Assembly: GCF_020829445.1 (NCBI RefSeq)
Contig: NZ_JAIVFV010000007.1
Span: 19,780 to 83,779 of the forward strand
Source: Nostoc sp. CHAB 5836
Lineage (GTDB): Bacteria > Cyanobacteriota > Cyanobacteriia > Cyanobacteriales > Nostocaceae
Length of the DNA: 64,000 nucleotides
Reading direction: 5' to 3'
Under the pieces are notes generated by a model. It saw nothing but the letters and a program-made list of their open reading frames with translations. It was not told the origin of the DNA and searched no databases. A program made the position numbers and the translations under genes. Below are positions 9,501 to 16,995 of the stretch, piece after piece (the first letter of the stretch is position 1; each line of letters begins with the position of its first letter).

Positions 9501-10663
9501 ACAGTTCCACTATTCAAGGCAGGTACTTCGCCATCATTAATACCCCCATAAGCTAGAGTATTCTGCCCAGAACGCATAATTAACGCTGTACTCTTGCTTA
9601 TGGAGGTATCTTGTCCAACAACTAAACCGTCAGTATCAGGTCTAGTAATATTTATATCACCCCCAAAGCGAATATTACCCTTGCTTTCAACTAACAAAGA
9701 TGCACCTGCATAGCTACCTGCAACATCCACATCGCCATTGCTGCTGATTATTGGGTCATAAAGGCTCACAAAGTTTGCCAGCTCCCCCGATACACTCCTG
9801 AGCGAAAAATTCCCACCACTGGCAACACGAGCATCAAGAGAAATAATTCCATCACTGATTAAGCTGAAATCGTCTCCACTCACAAACGGTGTTTGCGTTG
9901 GATGATTTAGCGCTAGAATATCAATTCCTTGATTTCCCTCAATTGTGAGATTACCACCTGCTTGAGCTAAAAACAAAGTTGTCACACTGTCTCGCACCCG
10001 AACTGTACCAGTAGCTCGCAGTGTTAAATCTCTGCCTGCTTTTAACTGTCCCTGCAAATCAAGTTTGTCAGCTACTAATGTCAGGTCTTGCTTGGGTGCT
10101 AAATTTCCGGTGTTGATAATAGTCGCTCCTGGCTGACTTGTTCCATACTGCAACCCAGGTGTAATATTTACCGTCAGTAATGGCGGTGCTTGGGGATTAG
10201 TAGCACTGAAGGTACTGCCATTAGGAAACTTGAAACTGCCTGCCGTAGTTGCAGAAAATGAGCCGCCAATATTTAACTGTGCATTCTGCCCAAAAACAAT
10301 ACCATTGGGATTCAGCAGGAATAAGTTGGCTGTACCGTTAGCACGAATTAAGCCATCAATATTAGAAATTGACTTACCCGTGACTCGTGTCAGGATGTTC
10401 TGAATATCGGGTGCATTATTGAAGAAAGCAGTACTGCCATTGGGAACAGAGAACTGCTCAAAGCTGTGGAACAGATTACCCCCTCTTGTGGTTCCACCCT
10501 CAATAATTCTGGTATTACCCTCTAATGTGACGTTGGAATTATTTGGTAGAGTGCCATCTGGGGTGATTTGGGCAACTGCGCTATTTGCATAAAGGGCGAT
10601 CGCACTCCCAATCGCAATTCCTAAACCTTGCAACCAATCCAAATGCGCAGTTCTAAAAGACAT
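6503..10663 (-). CDS. Filamentous-haemagglutinin-type exoprotein (two-partner secretion)
   Basis: A 1386-residue secreted protein. A signal peptide (about 1-31, ending SAVAQ) precedes a TPS haemagglutination domain (about 32-150) with ITPDGTLPNNS, GGNLFHSFEQFSVP, IQNILTRVTG and NLFLLNPNGIVFG. The rest is a long beta-helix of degenerate repeats (VTNGAQLS.., GDAGNVNI.A.D.VSFD, GKGGDINI). The C-terminal region has the conserved GRGGLPMSPTEPL stretch. Such proteins normally need a TpsB/FhaC-type outer-membrane transporter, and none is encoded in this window. It is the upstream gene of an overlapping pair with the TPR-CHAT gene. Small ORFs in other frames across this gene are composition shadows of the repeats. 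Confidence 0.93.
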   Translation of the reverse strand: MSFRTAHLDWLQGLGIAIGSAIALYANSAVAQITPDGTLPNNSNVTLEGNTRIIEGGTTRGGNLFHSFEQFSVPNGSTAFFNNAPDIQNILTRVTGKSISNIDGLIRANGTANLFLLNPNGIVFGQNAQLNIGGSFSATTAGSFKFPNGSTFSATNPQAPPLLTVNITPGLQYGTSQPGATIINTGNLAPKQDLTLVADKLDLQGQLKAGRDLTLRATGTVRVRDSVTTLFLAQAGGNLTIEGNQGIDILALNHPTQTPFVSGDDFSLISDGIISLDARVASGGNFSLRSVSGELANFVSLYDPIISSNGDVDVAGSYAGASLLVESKGNIRFGGDINITRPDTDGLVVGQDTSISKSTALIMRSGQNTLAYGGINDGEVPALNSGTVPEGITLGGDVSLQPFNGTGGIVSLTTASGDVSTKGITTNGGAIAINSAGAIKTNEQDLVTINGANNGGDISLKATNGNITTNNLFSYSRSNSGNAGNGGNISLEAKNGSITTGKLNANTFQINSGNGGKIMLQAEGDITTTGMRSDGGKFGISGDITINSDTGTILINGGKINSENYGTLKGGDINITATAGSVFLRNRARLSASTRGQGDAGSVNIFARDTVSFDDISAASTSTETNSTGNGGDINITATAGSVFLRNGAQLSANTSGQGDAGNVVINAREKVSFDGAVAIISPNGAFIPFRSGAFSNVQQTGVGKGGNIQISADSVSVTNGAQLSTSTYGQADAGNSGGISIDTGTLTVAHNSELNSSITPGGRGRAGDINIKARDLVLFDGGFALSRLEKGGSGSAGNIRITTDGSVRVTGIPSSVAKDQTGQLVSATFGEGDAGSITIKAGNNVEFDGRGSDAYTLVAGDRGVGNAGNITINSQSLAVRNGARLVARTENRGDAGSVNIIAKDSVSLNNGFIDSLVTREAVGKGGDINIRAGSLSLTNGAKIQTDTSGQGNAGKIEINASDFVGVSGSSGLFTSTASNSGGQAGDITVNVPEIQLSGSNSGLFAQTSSTGNAGKLILQPLGNEQNLKVNFQSGAQISASTSSSGQGGTLTITAPESITLTGNGSIISAETTGAGNGGDLTLRTGKLVARDGAQVTVSSANSGKAGNLTVDANSILLDNRAKINADTQGGGGNIFLNSPLLLLRHGSSITTNASGNDITAGNITIDAKNGFIIAVPNENSDIRADSAKSRGGNVTIKNIAGIFGIQSRNEPSPNTSDITATGATPDLSGNIEITRPDVNPSNGLVELSINLVDASNQISNACTPGTRQFQNTFVATGRGGLPMSPTEPLQDASTVSTWVKLRPEPENFANTTTQPQLTAVSTAPIPATIPIVEASGWVIDRNGNIELVAQVPQLNPHSPWQTPADCPVSQGGVKYGKTSDAKASR

Positions 10664-10710
10664 TGCACTCTCCTATTGAAAAGGTAATTTAGCTTGTCAG
10701 CCTCAATTAA

Positions 10711-10961
10711 GTATAGGTGTCAGCAAAATCAACTTATTCACAAAATGAGGATATCAGCAAATTTCTCGCTACTGGCATGACTTACAAAAAATAACCCATA
10801 TACTAAATAAGCATTTTTGTCAAGGATAATGCAGTTAGAATTAGGTAAAAATATATTAAGCTAACCGTCATTGAAAGCTCAAGACTTATACGTTATTTTT
10901 CTTGCCAATCAAGACTCTGCCTTGCTTTGCGCTTATCCAAAGTCCTCCCGGCGGCTCCAAA
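10711..10961 (+). repeat. Crystallin-upstream region, copy 1 of a segmental duplication
   Basis: 10711-10961 is closely matched by 11788-12041. Both contain GTATAGGTGTCAGC at the left, AAAATATATTAAGC in the middle and the ..GGCGGCTCCAAATAG junction at the right, with only scattered substitutions and a short indel. Each copy leads into a 72-bp tandem repeat and then a crystallin-like gene. The conservation suggests promoter or regulatory content, but I could not define a transcription start. Confidence 0.85.
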
Positions 10962-10962
10962 T

Positions 10963-11220
10963 AGTGAATAAACTCATGTCACTGCTACCAATTAAGAATC
11001 AGAAGGCAAAGCTAAAAAACCTCTGATTCCCGACAGTGAATAAAATCATGTCACTGCTACCAATTAAGAATCAGAAGGCAAAGCTAAAAAACCTCTGATT
11101 CCCGACAGTGAATAAAATCATGTCACTGCTACCAATTAAGAATCAGAAGCGAAAGCTAAAAAACCTCTGATTCCTAACAGTGAATAAACTCACGTCACTG
11201 CTACCAATTAAGAATCAGAG
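10963..11220 (+). repeat. 72-bp tandem repeat array, four units (last partial)
   Basis: Units start at 10963, 11035, 11107 and 11179, exactly 72 bp apart. Each unit contains two inverted repeats. One is CAGTGA..TCACTG around an 11-base spacer. The other is GAATCAGA..TCTGATTC around an A-rich loop. The last unit is truncated and runs into the leader of the crystallin gene at 11281. Two further units lie before the second crystallin gene, and relics lie at 22395-22690. There is no T-run after the stem, so these do not look like ordinary terminators. Confidence 0.92.
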
Positions 11221-11280
11221 TCAAGGCAAACCAGCGATTACCTTCAGTTCAAACACAATCTGAAACTCAGGAGAAAAAGA

Positions 11281-11625
11281 ATGTCTAACATCAACAACCA
11301 AACCCAAGACCTTTACAGCATCGAAGCTGTGCAAGACCTTTCCCATGAAACTGCTGCTGCTATTTCTGGCGGTGCTGCATTGGAACTCTACGATGACAGC
11401 AATTTTAGGAGGCTGTTAGTGCAGACAAACCAGGGTACTCGAAATGTGGGCGATCGCGTAAATGACCGTATTACCTCGATTGTAGTCAACGAGGGTGTTT
11501 GGAGATTCTACACAGATTCTCAATTTCGAGGTGTTTCTGCCGATTTGGGACGAGGACGTTATGCAAATATTGGTCTCGGTATAATTCCTAATGATTCAAT
11601 CACATCCTTTAGGAGGATTAGATAG
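11281..11625 (+). CDS. Beta/gamma-crystallin-like protein with double-glycine leader
   Basis: A 114-residue protein. Residues 1-31 form a leader ending QDLSHETAAAISGG, of the type cut after GG by C39 peptidases. The predicted mature product has 83 residues and is a single beta/gamma-crystallin domain of two Greek-key motifs (LELYDDSNFRR and WRFYTDSQFRG). Both motifs carry the microbial calcium-binding signature N/D-N/D-x-x-S/T-S: NDRITS and NDSITS. The ribosome site is CAGGAG before the ATG. The C39 ABC exporter at 12835 and HlyD at 15444 are the expected export route. Proposed role: small secreted Ca2+-binding protein. The cleavage site is inferred from leader consensus. Confidence 0.85.
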   Translation: MSNINNQTQDLYSIEAVQDLSHETAAAISGGAALELYDDSNFRRLLVQTNQGTRNVGDRVNDRITSIVVNEGVWRFYTDSQFRGVSADLGRGRYANIGLGIIPNDSITSFRRIR

Positions 11626-11636
11626 GTTGAGCTAAC

Positions 11637-11789
11637 ACGGGAGCAATGCGATTTTGTGACATGCTTAAAATTCAGGTGCTAAATCACCTATTTAGGGGTG
11701 CGTTCGCAGCCAAATAACTGTTTTTATTGGGAATCTGGCTCTGTAACTGAGAATTAAAGTCGGATCTAACAAAATCGCATCGCTCCCGT
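11637..11789. mobile_element. MITE with ACGGGAGC inverted ends
   Basis: The left end ACGGGAGCAATGCGATTTTG (from 11637) and the right end at 11769-11789 are inverted repeats agreeing at about 20 of 21 positions. The interior has no gene. The right end touches the left boundary of the duplicated crystallin-upstream segment (11788), so the insertion sits at the junction of the duplication. TA is a possible target duplication, though the ends are offset by a base. Confidence 0.7.
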
Positions 11790-12041
11790 ATAGGTGTCAG
11801 CAAAATCAACTTATTCACAAAATGAGGATATCAGCAAATTTCTCGCTACTGGCATGACTTACAAGAAACAAAAAATTTTATACTAACTAAGCATTTTTGT
11901 CAAAAATAATGCAGTTGGAATTAGGTAAAAATATATTAAGCTAACTTCATTGAAAGCTCAAGACTTATACGTTATTTTTCTTGCCAATTAAGACTCTGCC
12001 TTGCTTTGCGCTTATCCAAAGTCCTCTCGGCGGCTCCAAAT
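11788..12041 (+). repeat. Crystallin-upstream region, copy 2 of a segmental duplication
   Basis: Second copy of 10711-10961, diverged by a few substitutions and a short length change near 11872. It leads into the two-unit 72-bp array and the second crystallin-like gene. Confidence 0.85.
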
Positions 12042-12167
12042 AGTGAATAAACTCATGTCACTGCTACCAATTAAGAATCAGAAGCGAAAGCTAAAAAACC
12101 TCTGATTCCTAACAGTGAATAAACTCATGTCACTGCTACCAATTAAGAATCAGAAGCGAAAGCTAAA
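12042..12167 (+). repeat. 72-bp tandem repeat array, two units (second partial)
   Basis: Units start at 12042 and 12114, again exactly 72 bp apart, with the same CAGTGA..TCACTG and GAATCAGA..TCTGATTC inverted repeats as at 10963. After the truncated second unit the sequence (AAACCAGCGATTACC) matches the leader of the first crystallin gene. Confidence 0.9.
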
Positions 12168-12217
12168 CCAGCGATTACCTTCAGTTCAAACACAATTTTA
12201 AACTCAGGAGAAAAACA

Positions 12218-12583
12218 ATGTCTAACATCAACAACCACGGAGCAGGTATGAACAACATTGAAATTAGTCCACTTTTTCAAGATCTGACATCTGAGCAGGG
12301 TGCTGCTATTCAGGGTGGAGCAGCAATGGAATTTTTTGAAGATGTAAACTTTGGAAAAACTACATCAGGTGTCGTTACTAATGATTTGCCTTACGTCGGT
12401 GATTTTTGGAACGATAAAATATCGTCAATTAAAGTCTACTCTGGTCAATGGGTATTTTGGTCAGATGCTAACTTTAGTGGTTCAGGTATAATTTTGGGAC
12501 CAGGAGAATATTCTGACCTCACAAGTTTAAACGGAGGGGTATATAATGATGTCATTTCCTCAGCACAAGCAACCATTAGATAA
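12218..12583 (+). CDS. Beta/gamma-crystallin-like protein with double-glycine leader, paralogue
   Basis: A 121-residue paralogue of the 11281 gene, sharing the start MSNINN and the ribosome site CAGGAG. The leader (1-34) ends LFQDLTSEQGAAIQGG. The predicted mature part (87 residues) has the two Greek-key motifs MEFFEDVNFG and WVFWSDANFSG, with calcium-type signatures NDKISS and NDVISS. The cores have diverged more than the leaders and upstream DNA, suggesting duplication followed by change in the secreted part. Likely exported and trimmed by the C39 exporter starting 252 bp downstream. Confidence 0.85.
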   Translation: MSNINNHGAGMNNIEISPLFQDLTSEQGAAIQGGAAMEFFEDVNFGKTTSGVVTNDLPYVGDFWNDKISSIKVYSGQWVFWSDANFSGSGIILGPGEYSDLTSLNGGVYNDVISSAQATIR

Positions 12584-12669
12584 TGACGAACTGACGTTAC
12601 GCTTTGGAATTACCAACAACTCCATCTCATTCTTTGAGTAGTTTTTGTAGGGAGGTTGGAACGAAATGA

Positions 12670-12699
12670 AACCCAACATAGTCTAGGCTATGTTGGGTT
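12670..12699 (+). terminator. Perfect 12-bp hairpin after crystallin gene
   Basis: AACCCAACATAG (12670-12681), a 6-base loop, then CTATGTTGGGTT (12688-12699). There is no long T-run, so termination is likely but not certain. It sits between the crystallin genes and the exporter gene and could also stabilise the 3' end of the cargo transcript. Confidence 0.55.
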
Positions 12700-12745
12700 A
12701 TTCAGAGCGTCATCAAATCTAGTGATTTTTGTCTACAGGGCAAAG

Positions 12746-12774
12746 CTGCCTCAGAAATCTATATTCTGAGGCAG
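12746..12774 (+). promoter_or_regulatory. Perfect 11-bp hairpin in the exporter leader
   Basis: CTGCCTCAGAA (12746-12756), a 7-base loop, then TTCTGAGGCAG (12764-12774). It lies about 60 bp before the exporter ATG at 12835 and is followed by TTGAAT, not a T-run. It may be an mRNA structure controlling exporter expression or a second weak terminator. Confidence 0.45.
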
Positions 12775-12834
12775 TTGAATATCGGTATTGATCTGTGTTG
12801 CCTCTACGGCATCAAAAACTTCAGTAATTTAACT

Positions 12835-15027
12835 ATGAAATACTACAGTGTACTGCAACACAGTGAAGAAGACTGTGGTGCTGCAAGCCTTGCCACAGTT
12901 GCCAAACACTACGGACGCACCTTTGCCCTCAACCGCGTGCGAGAAGCAGTGGGCACAGGTTCGCGGGGAACCACACTACTAGGTTTGAGACGGGGAGCAG
13001 AAACTCTAGGATTCCATGCTCGTCAAGTTCAAGCCACCGCACAACTACTAGAAAAATTAAATGAAGTTCCCTTGCCCGCCATCATTCACTGGAAAGGCTA
13101 CCACTGGGTGGTATTTTACGGTATAAAAGGGAAAAAATGTATTATCTCTGACCCGGCATTTGGTATCCGTTATCTCAGCTTAAAAGAGTTAATGGCGGGT
13201 TGGAGTGATGGTGTGATGCTGCTGCTGATGCCAGACGACAGCCGCTTCTATGAGCAAGCAGAAGATAAAATTGGCGGTTTTGGGCGCTTTTTTGCCCGGA
13301 TATTACCCTATCGTAACCTGCTGATTCAGGCGATCGCCATCAACTTTGCGATCGGGCTATTGTCCCTCGCCTCCCCCTTAATGATGCAACTCCTCACCGA
13401 TGACGTACTAGTGCGGGGAGATACCCAACTGCTAACAACAGTGGCAATTGGCGTCATAGCCATGAACCTCATTCAAAATGCCATTGGTTTGGTACAATCT
13501 CACCTGATTGGTCATTTTGGTCAACGGTTGCAATACGGGCTAATTCTAGAATACGGGCGAAAACTGTTGCGCTTACCCCTATCATATTTTGAAGCCCGTC
13601 GCAGTGGGGAAGTGGTTAGCCGGATTGCAGATGTTCATACCATCAATAATCTAGTTTCCCAAATTGTCCTTGGTTTACCCAGTCAATTTTTTGTGGCTCT
13701 GGTATCCTTGGGTTTCATGCTTTTCTATAGTTGGGAACTTACTCTAGCTTCCCTCGCCGCTTTTATCATTGTCACAGGAGTAAACCTGCTTTTTCTTCCC
13801 GCCTTGCGCCAGAAAACCCGCAGCCTCATCGTTAAAGGAACGGAAAATCAAGGCTTTTTAGTCGAAACCTTTCACGGTGTTCAAGTTCTCAAAACCACCC
13901 AAGCTACAGAACAAGCTTGGCAAGAATATCAGACAAATTTTGGTCGGATTGCTAACTTAGGCTGGAATACTATGAAGTTGGGGCTTTACAGCAGCACAGT
14001 CACTAGTATTCTTTCCAATTTGACGAGTATTGGCATACTCTGGTTCGGTTCTAGCTTGGTGATTAATCAGACATTATCCATCGGTCAACTGCTGGCGTAC
14101 AGTGGGATGAGTGGCAGCTTTCTTGGGTTTTTATCGTCAGTAGTCGGGCTAATTGATGAATTTATCACTGCTCAAATTGTCGTTCAGCGCTTGACAGAAG
14201 TCATAGATGCTACCCCAGAAGATGAAAATGACTTTAAAAAACCTTGGGCAGAAATTTCTGGCAATGCAGATATTATTTGTTCTCAAGTTAACTTTCACCA
14301 TGCTGGTAGAACTGACCTGTTAGAAAATTTTTCTTTAACTATCCCTGGTGGTAAAGTAATAGCCTTAATCGGTCAATCTGGCTGTGGTAAAAGCTCTCTT
14401 GGGAAATTAATTACTGGTTTATATCAAGTCCAATCTGGTAACATTCGTTATGGTTTATATAACCAGCAAGACTTATCTTTAGAATGTTTACGGCAGCAAG
14501 TCGTATTAGTTCCCCAAGAACCTCATTTCTGGAGTCGTTCGATTGTTGATAATTTTCGCTTCAGTTATCCTGATATTAGTTTTGAACACATAGTCAAAGC
14601 TTGCCAAATTGCTGGTGCAGATGAATTCATTAGCAAATTACCCGATAAATATCAAACTGTTTTGGGCGAATTTGGTGCAAATCTTTCTGGCGGACAAAGA
14701 CAGAGATTAGCTATAGCTAGAGCAATTGTTACTGACCCACCTGTATTAATTTTAGATGAATCCACAGGCGCTCTTGACCCAGTAAGTGAAACTCAAGTTT
14801 TGGATAGATTACTTGCTCACCGTCAAGGCAAAACCACAATTATGATTAGCCACCGGACTCAAGTTATCAAACGGGCTGATTGGATTGTGCTGCTTGAAAA
14901 TGGACGCTTAAAAACTCAAGGAACTCCCGAAGAATTACGTCAGAATCCTGGAGAGCATTTAAGCTTTATTGATGAAATTCCTTTTTCTAATAATGGGTTT
15001 AAATCTTCTTTGGTTCTTCGGAATTAG
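12835..15027 (+). CDS. C39-peptidase ABC exporter (double-glycine leader processing)
   Basis: A 730-residue exporter from the ATG at 12835. I prefer this over an upstream in-frame TTG (12775) because the paralogue at 44177 starts at the same point. Residues 1-130 are a C39 peptidase with Cys14 (EEDCGAASL), His90 (GYHWVVFYG) and Asp106 (ISDPAFG). About 160-440 is the six-helix membrane domain. The C-terminal ATPase has GQSGCGKSS (Walker A), LSGGQRQRL (signature) and VLILDEST (Walker B). It cleaves leaders after GG and exports the product. It pairs with the HlyD adaptor at 15444. An outer-membrane TolC-like partner is not in the window. Close paralogue of 44177-46396. Confidence 0.95.
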   Translation: MKYYSVLQHSEEDCGAASLATVAKHYGRTFALNRVREAVGTGSRGTTLLGLRRGAETLGFHARQVQATAQLLEKLNEVPLPAIIHWKGYHWVVFYGIKGKKCIISDPAFGIRYLSLKELMAGWSDGVMLLLMPDDSRFYEQAEDKIGGFGRFFARILPYRNLLIQAIAINFAIGLLSLASPLMMQLLTDDVLVRGDTQLLTTVAIGVIAMNLIQNAIGLVQSHLIGHFGQRLQYGLILEYGRKLLRLPLSYFEARRSGEVVSRIADVHTINNLVSQIVLGLPSQFFVALVSLGFMLFYSWELTLASLAAFIIVTGVNLLFLPALRQKTRSLIVKGTENQGFLVETFHGVQVLKTTQATEQAWQEYQTNFGRIANLGWNTMKLGLYSSTVTSILSNLTSIGILWFGSSLVINQTLSIGQLLAYSGMSGSFLGFLSSVVGLIDEFITAQIVVQRLTEVIDATPEDENDFKKPWAEISGNADIICSQVNFHHAGRTDLLENFSLTIPGGKVIALIGQSGCGKSSLGKLITGLYQVQSGNIRYGLYNQQDLSLECLRQQVVLVPQEPHFWSRSIVDNFRFSYPDISFEHIVKACQIAGADEFISKLPDKYQTVLGEFGANLSGGQRQRLAIARAIVTDPPVLILDESTGALDPVSETQVLDRLLAHRQGKTTIMISHRTQVIKRADWIVLLENGRLKTQGTPEELRQNPGEHLSFIDEIPFSNNGFKSSLVLRN

Positions 15028-15443
15028 TTAATGTTTATAAAAAAAGTGAAGGTTCAAAACCTCGCCCCTTGTGGGTGGCTTAGTACAACTTTGCATAAAT
15101 TCGTGGCGAATTGAGGGTTGAAATTTAAACGCATAGGCGCTTCTCTACGAGACGCTACGCGAACGTCTTCCCGCAGGGTAGGATCGCAAAGGTTAGCGCA
15201 GAGGAACGCAAAGGTTTAATCCAATACGGTTCACAAAAGGGCTGAAACTCTTTTTTTACGAACCACAGAGGCGCAGAGAACACAGAGAGAAGGAGAAGGA
15301 GGAAATGCTTAAATGAACTGTATTGAGGTTTAATCAAGGAAATTTTTTTCGCTACGAACTTGTGAAATTATGTACTTAGTCTAATTGCGAATTAAGAAAA
15401 AGCGAATTGATTTCATTGGGTATTTTATATCTACTCAGCACTT
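15028..15443. other. Intergenic stretch with dispersed repeats
   Basis: The 416-bp gap between exporter and adaptor genes holds Nostoc-type dispersed repeats. About 15135-15180 contains CTACGAGACGCTACGCGAAC. About 15260-15290 contains ACCACAGAGGCGCAGAGAAC, whose reverse complement also occurs at about 46440-46470 before the second HlyD gene. A 60-codon open frame here is just the repeats. No gene seen. Confidence 0.6.
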
Positions 15444-16946
15444 ATGGTTAGTAACTCTCAAAAAAATTTTTTACCATTAGTTCAAGACAACGAGTTTCTC
15501 CCACCAATTAGTCGTTGGACTACATTTGGCGGACTATTTATCCTGTTTGCGTTGTCGTTAGCTGTTCCTGTGGCTGCGGTTGTTAAATATAAAGTTACGG
15601 TCAAAGGTCAAGCTGTTGTCCGTCCTGCGGGTGAATTGCGAATTGTGCAAGCGGCGACAGAAGGACAGGTAATGCAGATTTACGTCAAAGAAAATCAAAC
15701 GCTGCAAACAGGAGATAAAATTGCCACTATTGACGACTCTCGACTGCAAACTAAAAAAAACCAGCTACAAACCAATATTCAACAAGCTAGGTTACAACTA
15801 ATTCAAACCGTTCCGCAAATTAATGCAATAGATAGTCAAATTCGAGCCGAAAGCGATCGCACTAATCGGACTATCGCCTCTGCTAAAGCTGAATTGCAGG
15901 GACGCGATCGCGCTCATCAAGACAAAAATATTACCAGTATCGCTGAACTCCAAGAAGCATCAGCCAATGTCAAAATGGCCCAAGAAGAATTATATGCAGG
16001 GCTTGCACAGTTACAATCAGCATTAGCTAATCTCCACGCTACTGAGGCTGCTTTAGGAGCCGCGACATCAAAGCAGAACCGATATGAAAGTGCTGCTAAA
16101 CAAGGAGCATTATCCCGCGACCAACTAGAAGAAGTACAGCTGGCTGTCAAACAGCAGGAACAAGCTGTACAGGCGCAAAAAGCCACTTATAAAGCCCAAG
16201 AAAAAACAAATGAACGGCTAAAACAAGCTGTTAATGGGGCTATTGCTAGACGCGATCGCGCTCAAGCAGTTCTCAATCCCAGCAATGCAGAGGTAGCAAT
16301 GGCGACTGAACGCATTGCTCAAGAAAAAGCCCCTGGGGAAGTGAATAAAGCATCCTTAGAAAGAGAACTTCAAGCACTTATAAAACAGAAAATTGAAATC
16401 GAAAAACAATTAGAGCGCGATACTAGCGAATTTAAGCAAGCTGAAATTGACCTGAAGCAAACTACTATTACCGCTACAGCAGACGGGATTATTTCCAAGC
16501 TCAATTTGAGAAACCCCGGTCAAACTCTCCGGGCTGGGGAAGAAGTTGTGCAAATTGTTCCTAGTCATGCACCTTTAGTTATCAAAGCAGCTGTCGGTTC
16601 TGAAGAAAAAGGTAAGGTAAAAGTCGGTCAAAAGGTGCAAATGCGAGTCACAGCTTGTCCTTATCCTGATTACGGTACTCTCAAAGGGGAAGTAAAAGCG
16701 ATCGCCCCAGATGCTGTTAGTTCGCAAAAAAACGATGCAAACTCTGATACAAATTCTATCCCCAGAGCAACTGCTGTAGGCGCTTTTTACGAAGTCACAA
16801 TTGAGCCAGAGAAACTTGCTTTAGGTCGCACTACAAAGAAATGTCAAATTCAATTGGGTATGGATGGCAGGGTTGATATTATTACCCGCGAAGAAACTGT
16901 ACTGCAATTCTTGCTCCGCAAGGCAAGGTTAATGACGGATTTGTGA
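15444..16946 (+). CDS. HlyD-family membrane fusion protein
   Basis: A 500-residue periplasmic adaptor. The short cytoplasmic end contains FLPPISRWTTFGG, followed by one membrane helix (about 29-49, FILFALSLAVPVAAV). The lipoyl-like half GQAVVRPAGELRIVQAATEG precedes a long alpha-helical coiled coil (about 105-340, Gln/Ala/Glu-rich). The second half has ADGIISKLNLRNPGQTLRAGE and a beta-barrel domain ending EETVLQFLLRKARLMTDL. It links the C39 ABC exporter to an outer-membrane channel. Paralogue of 46484-47986, which is also 500 residues long. Converges on the CHAT-CHASE2 gene 50 bp away. Confidence 0.93.
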   Translation: MVSNSQKNFLPLVQDNEFLPPISRWTTFGGLFILFALSLAVPVAAVVKYKVTVKGQAVVRPAGELRIVQAATEGQVMQIYVKENQTLQTGDKIATIDDSRLQTKKNQLQTNIQQARLQLIQTVPQINAIDSQIRAESDRTNRTIASAKAELQGRDRAHQDKNITSIAELQEASANVKMAQEELYAGLAQLQSALANLHATEAALGAATSKQNRYESAAKQGALSRDQLEEVQLAVKQQEQAVQAQKATYKAQEKTNERLKQAVNGAIARRDRAQAVLNPSNAEVAMATERIAQEKAPGEVNKASLERELQALIKQKIEIEKQLERDTSEFKQAEIDLKQTTITATADGIISKLNLRNPGQTLRAGEEVVQIVPSHAPLVIKAAVGSEEKGKVKVGQKVQMRVTACPYPDYGTLKGEVKAIAPDAVSSQKNDANSDTNSIPRATAVGAFYEVTIEPEKLALGRTTKKCQIQLGMDGRVDIITREETVLQFLLRKARLMTDL

Positions 16947-16995
16947 GATCGTCAATCACCAAATTGACGTTATTTTTCAGTTATAAAGGAAAATT

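Noticed and set aside
6567..9551. Many open frames on the plus strand and in other minus frames across the haemagglutinin-type gene
   Set aside because: They follow the repeat structure of the 1386-residue gene and have no ribosome sites or family features.
10963..12167. 72-bp repeats as a CRISPR array
   Set aside because: The whole unit is conserved and no variable spacers exist.
12775..12834. N-terminal extension of the first C39 exporter from a TTG
   Set aside because: It overlaps the hairpin region, and the paralogue starts at MKYQIVLQHS without it.
15155..15337. 60-codon open frame on the minus strand
   Set aside because: It is composed of Nostoc dispersed repeats.
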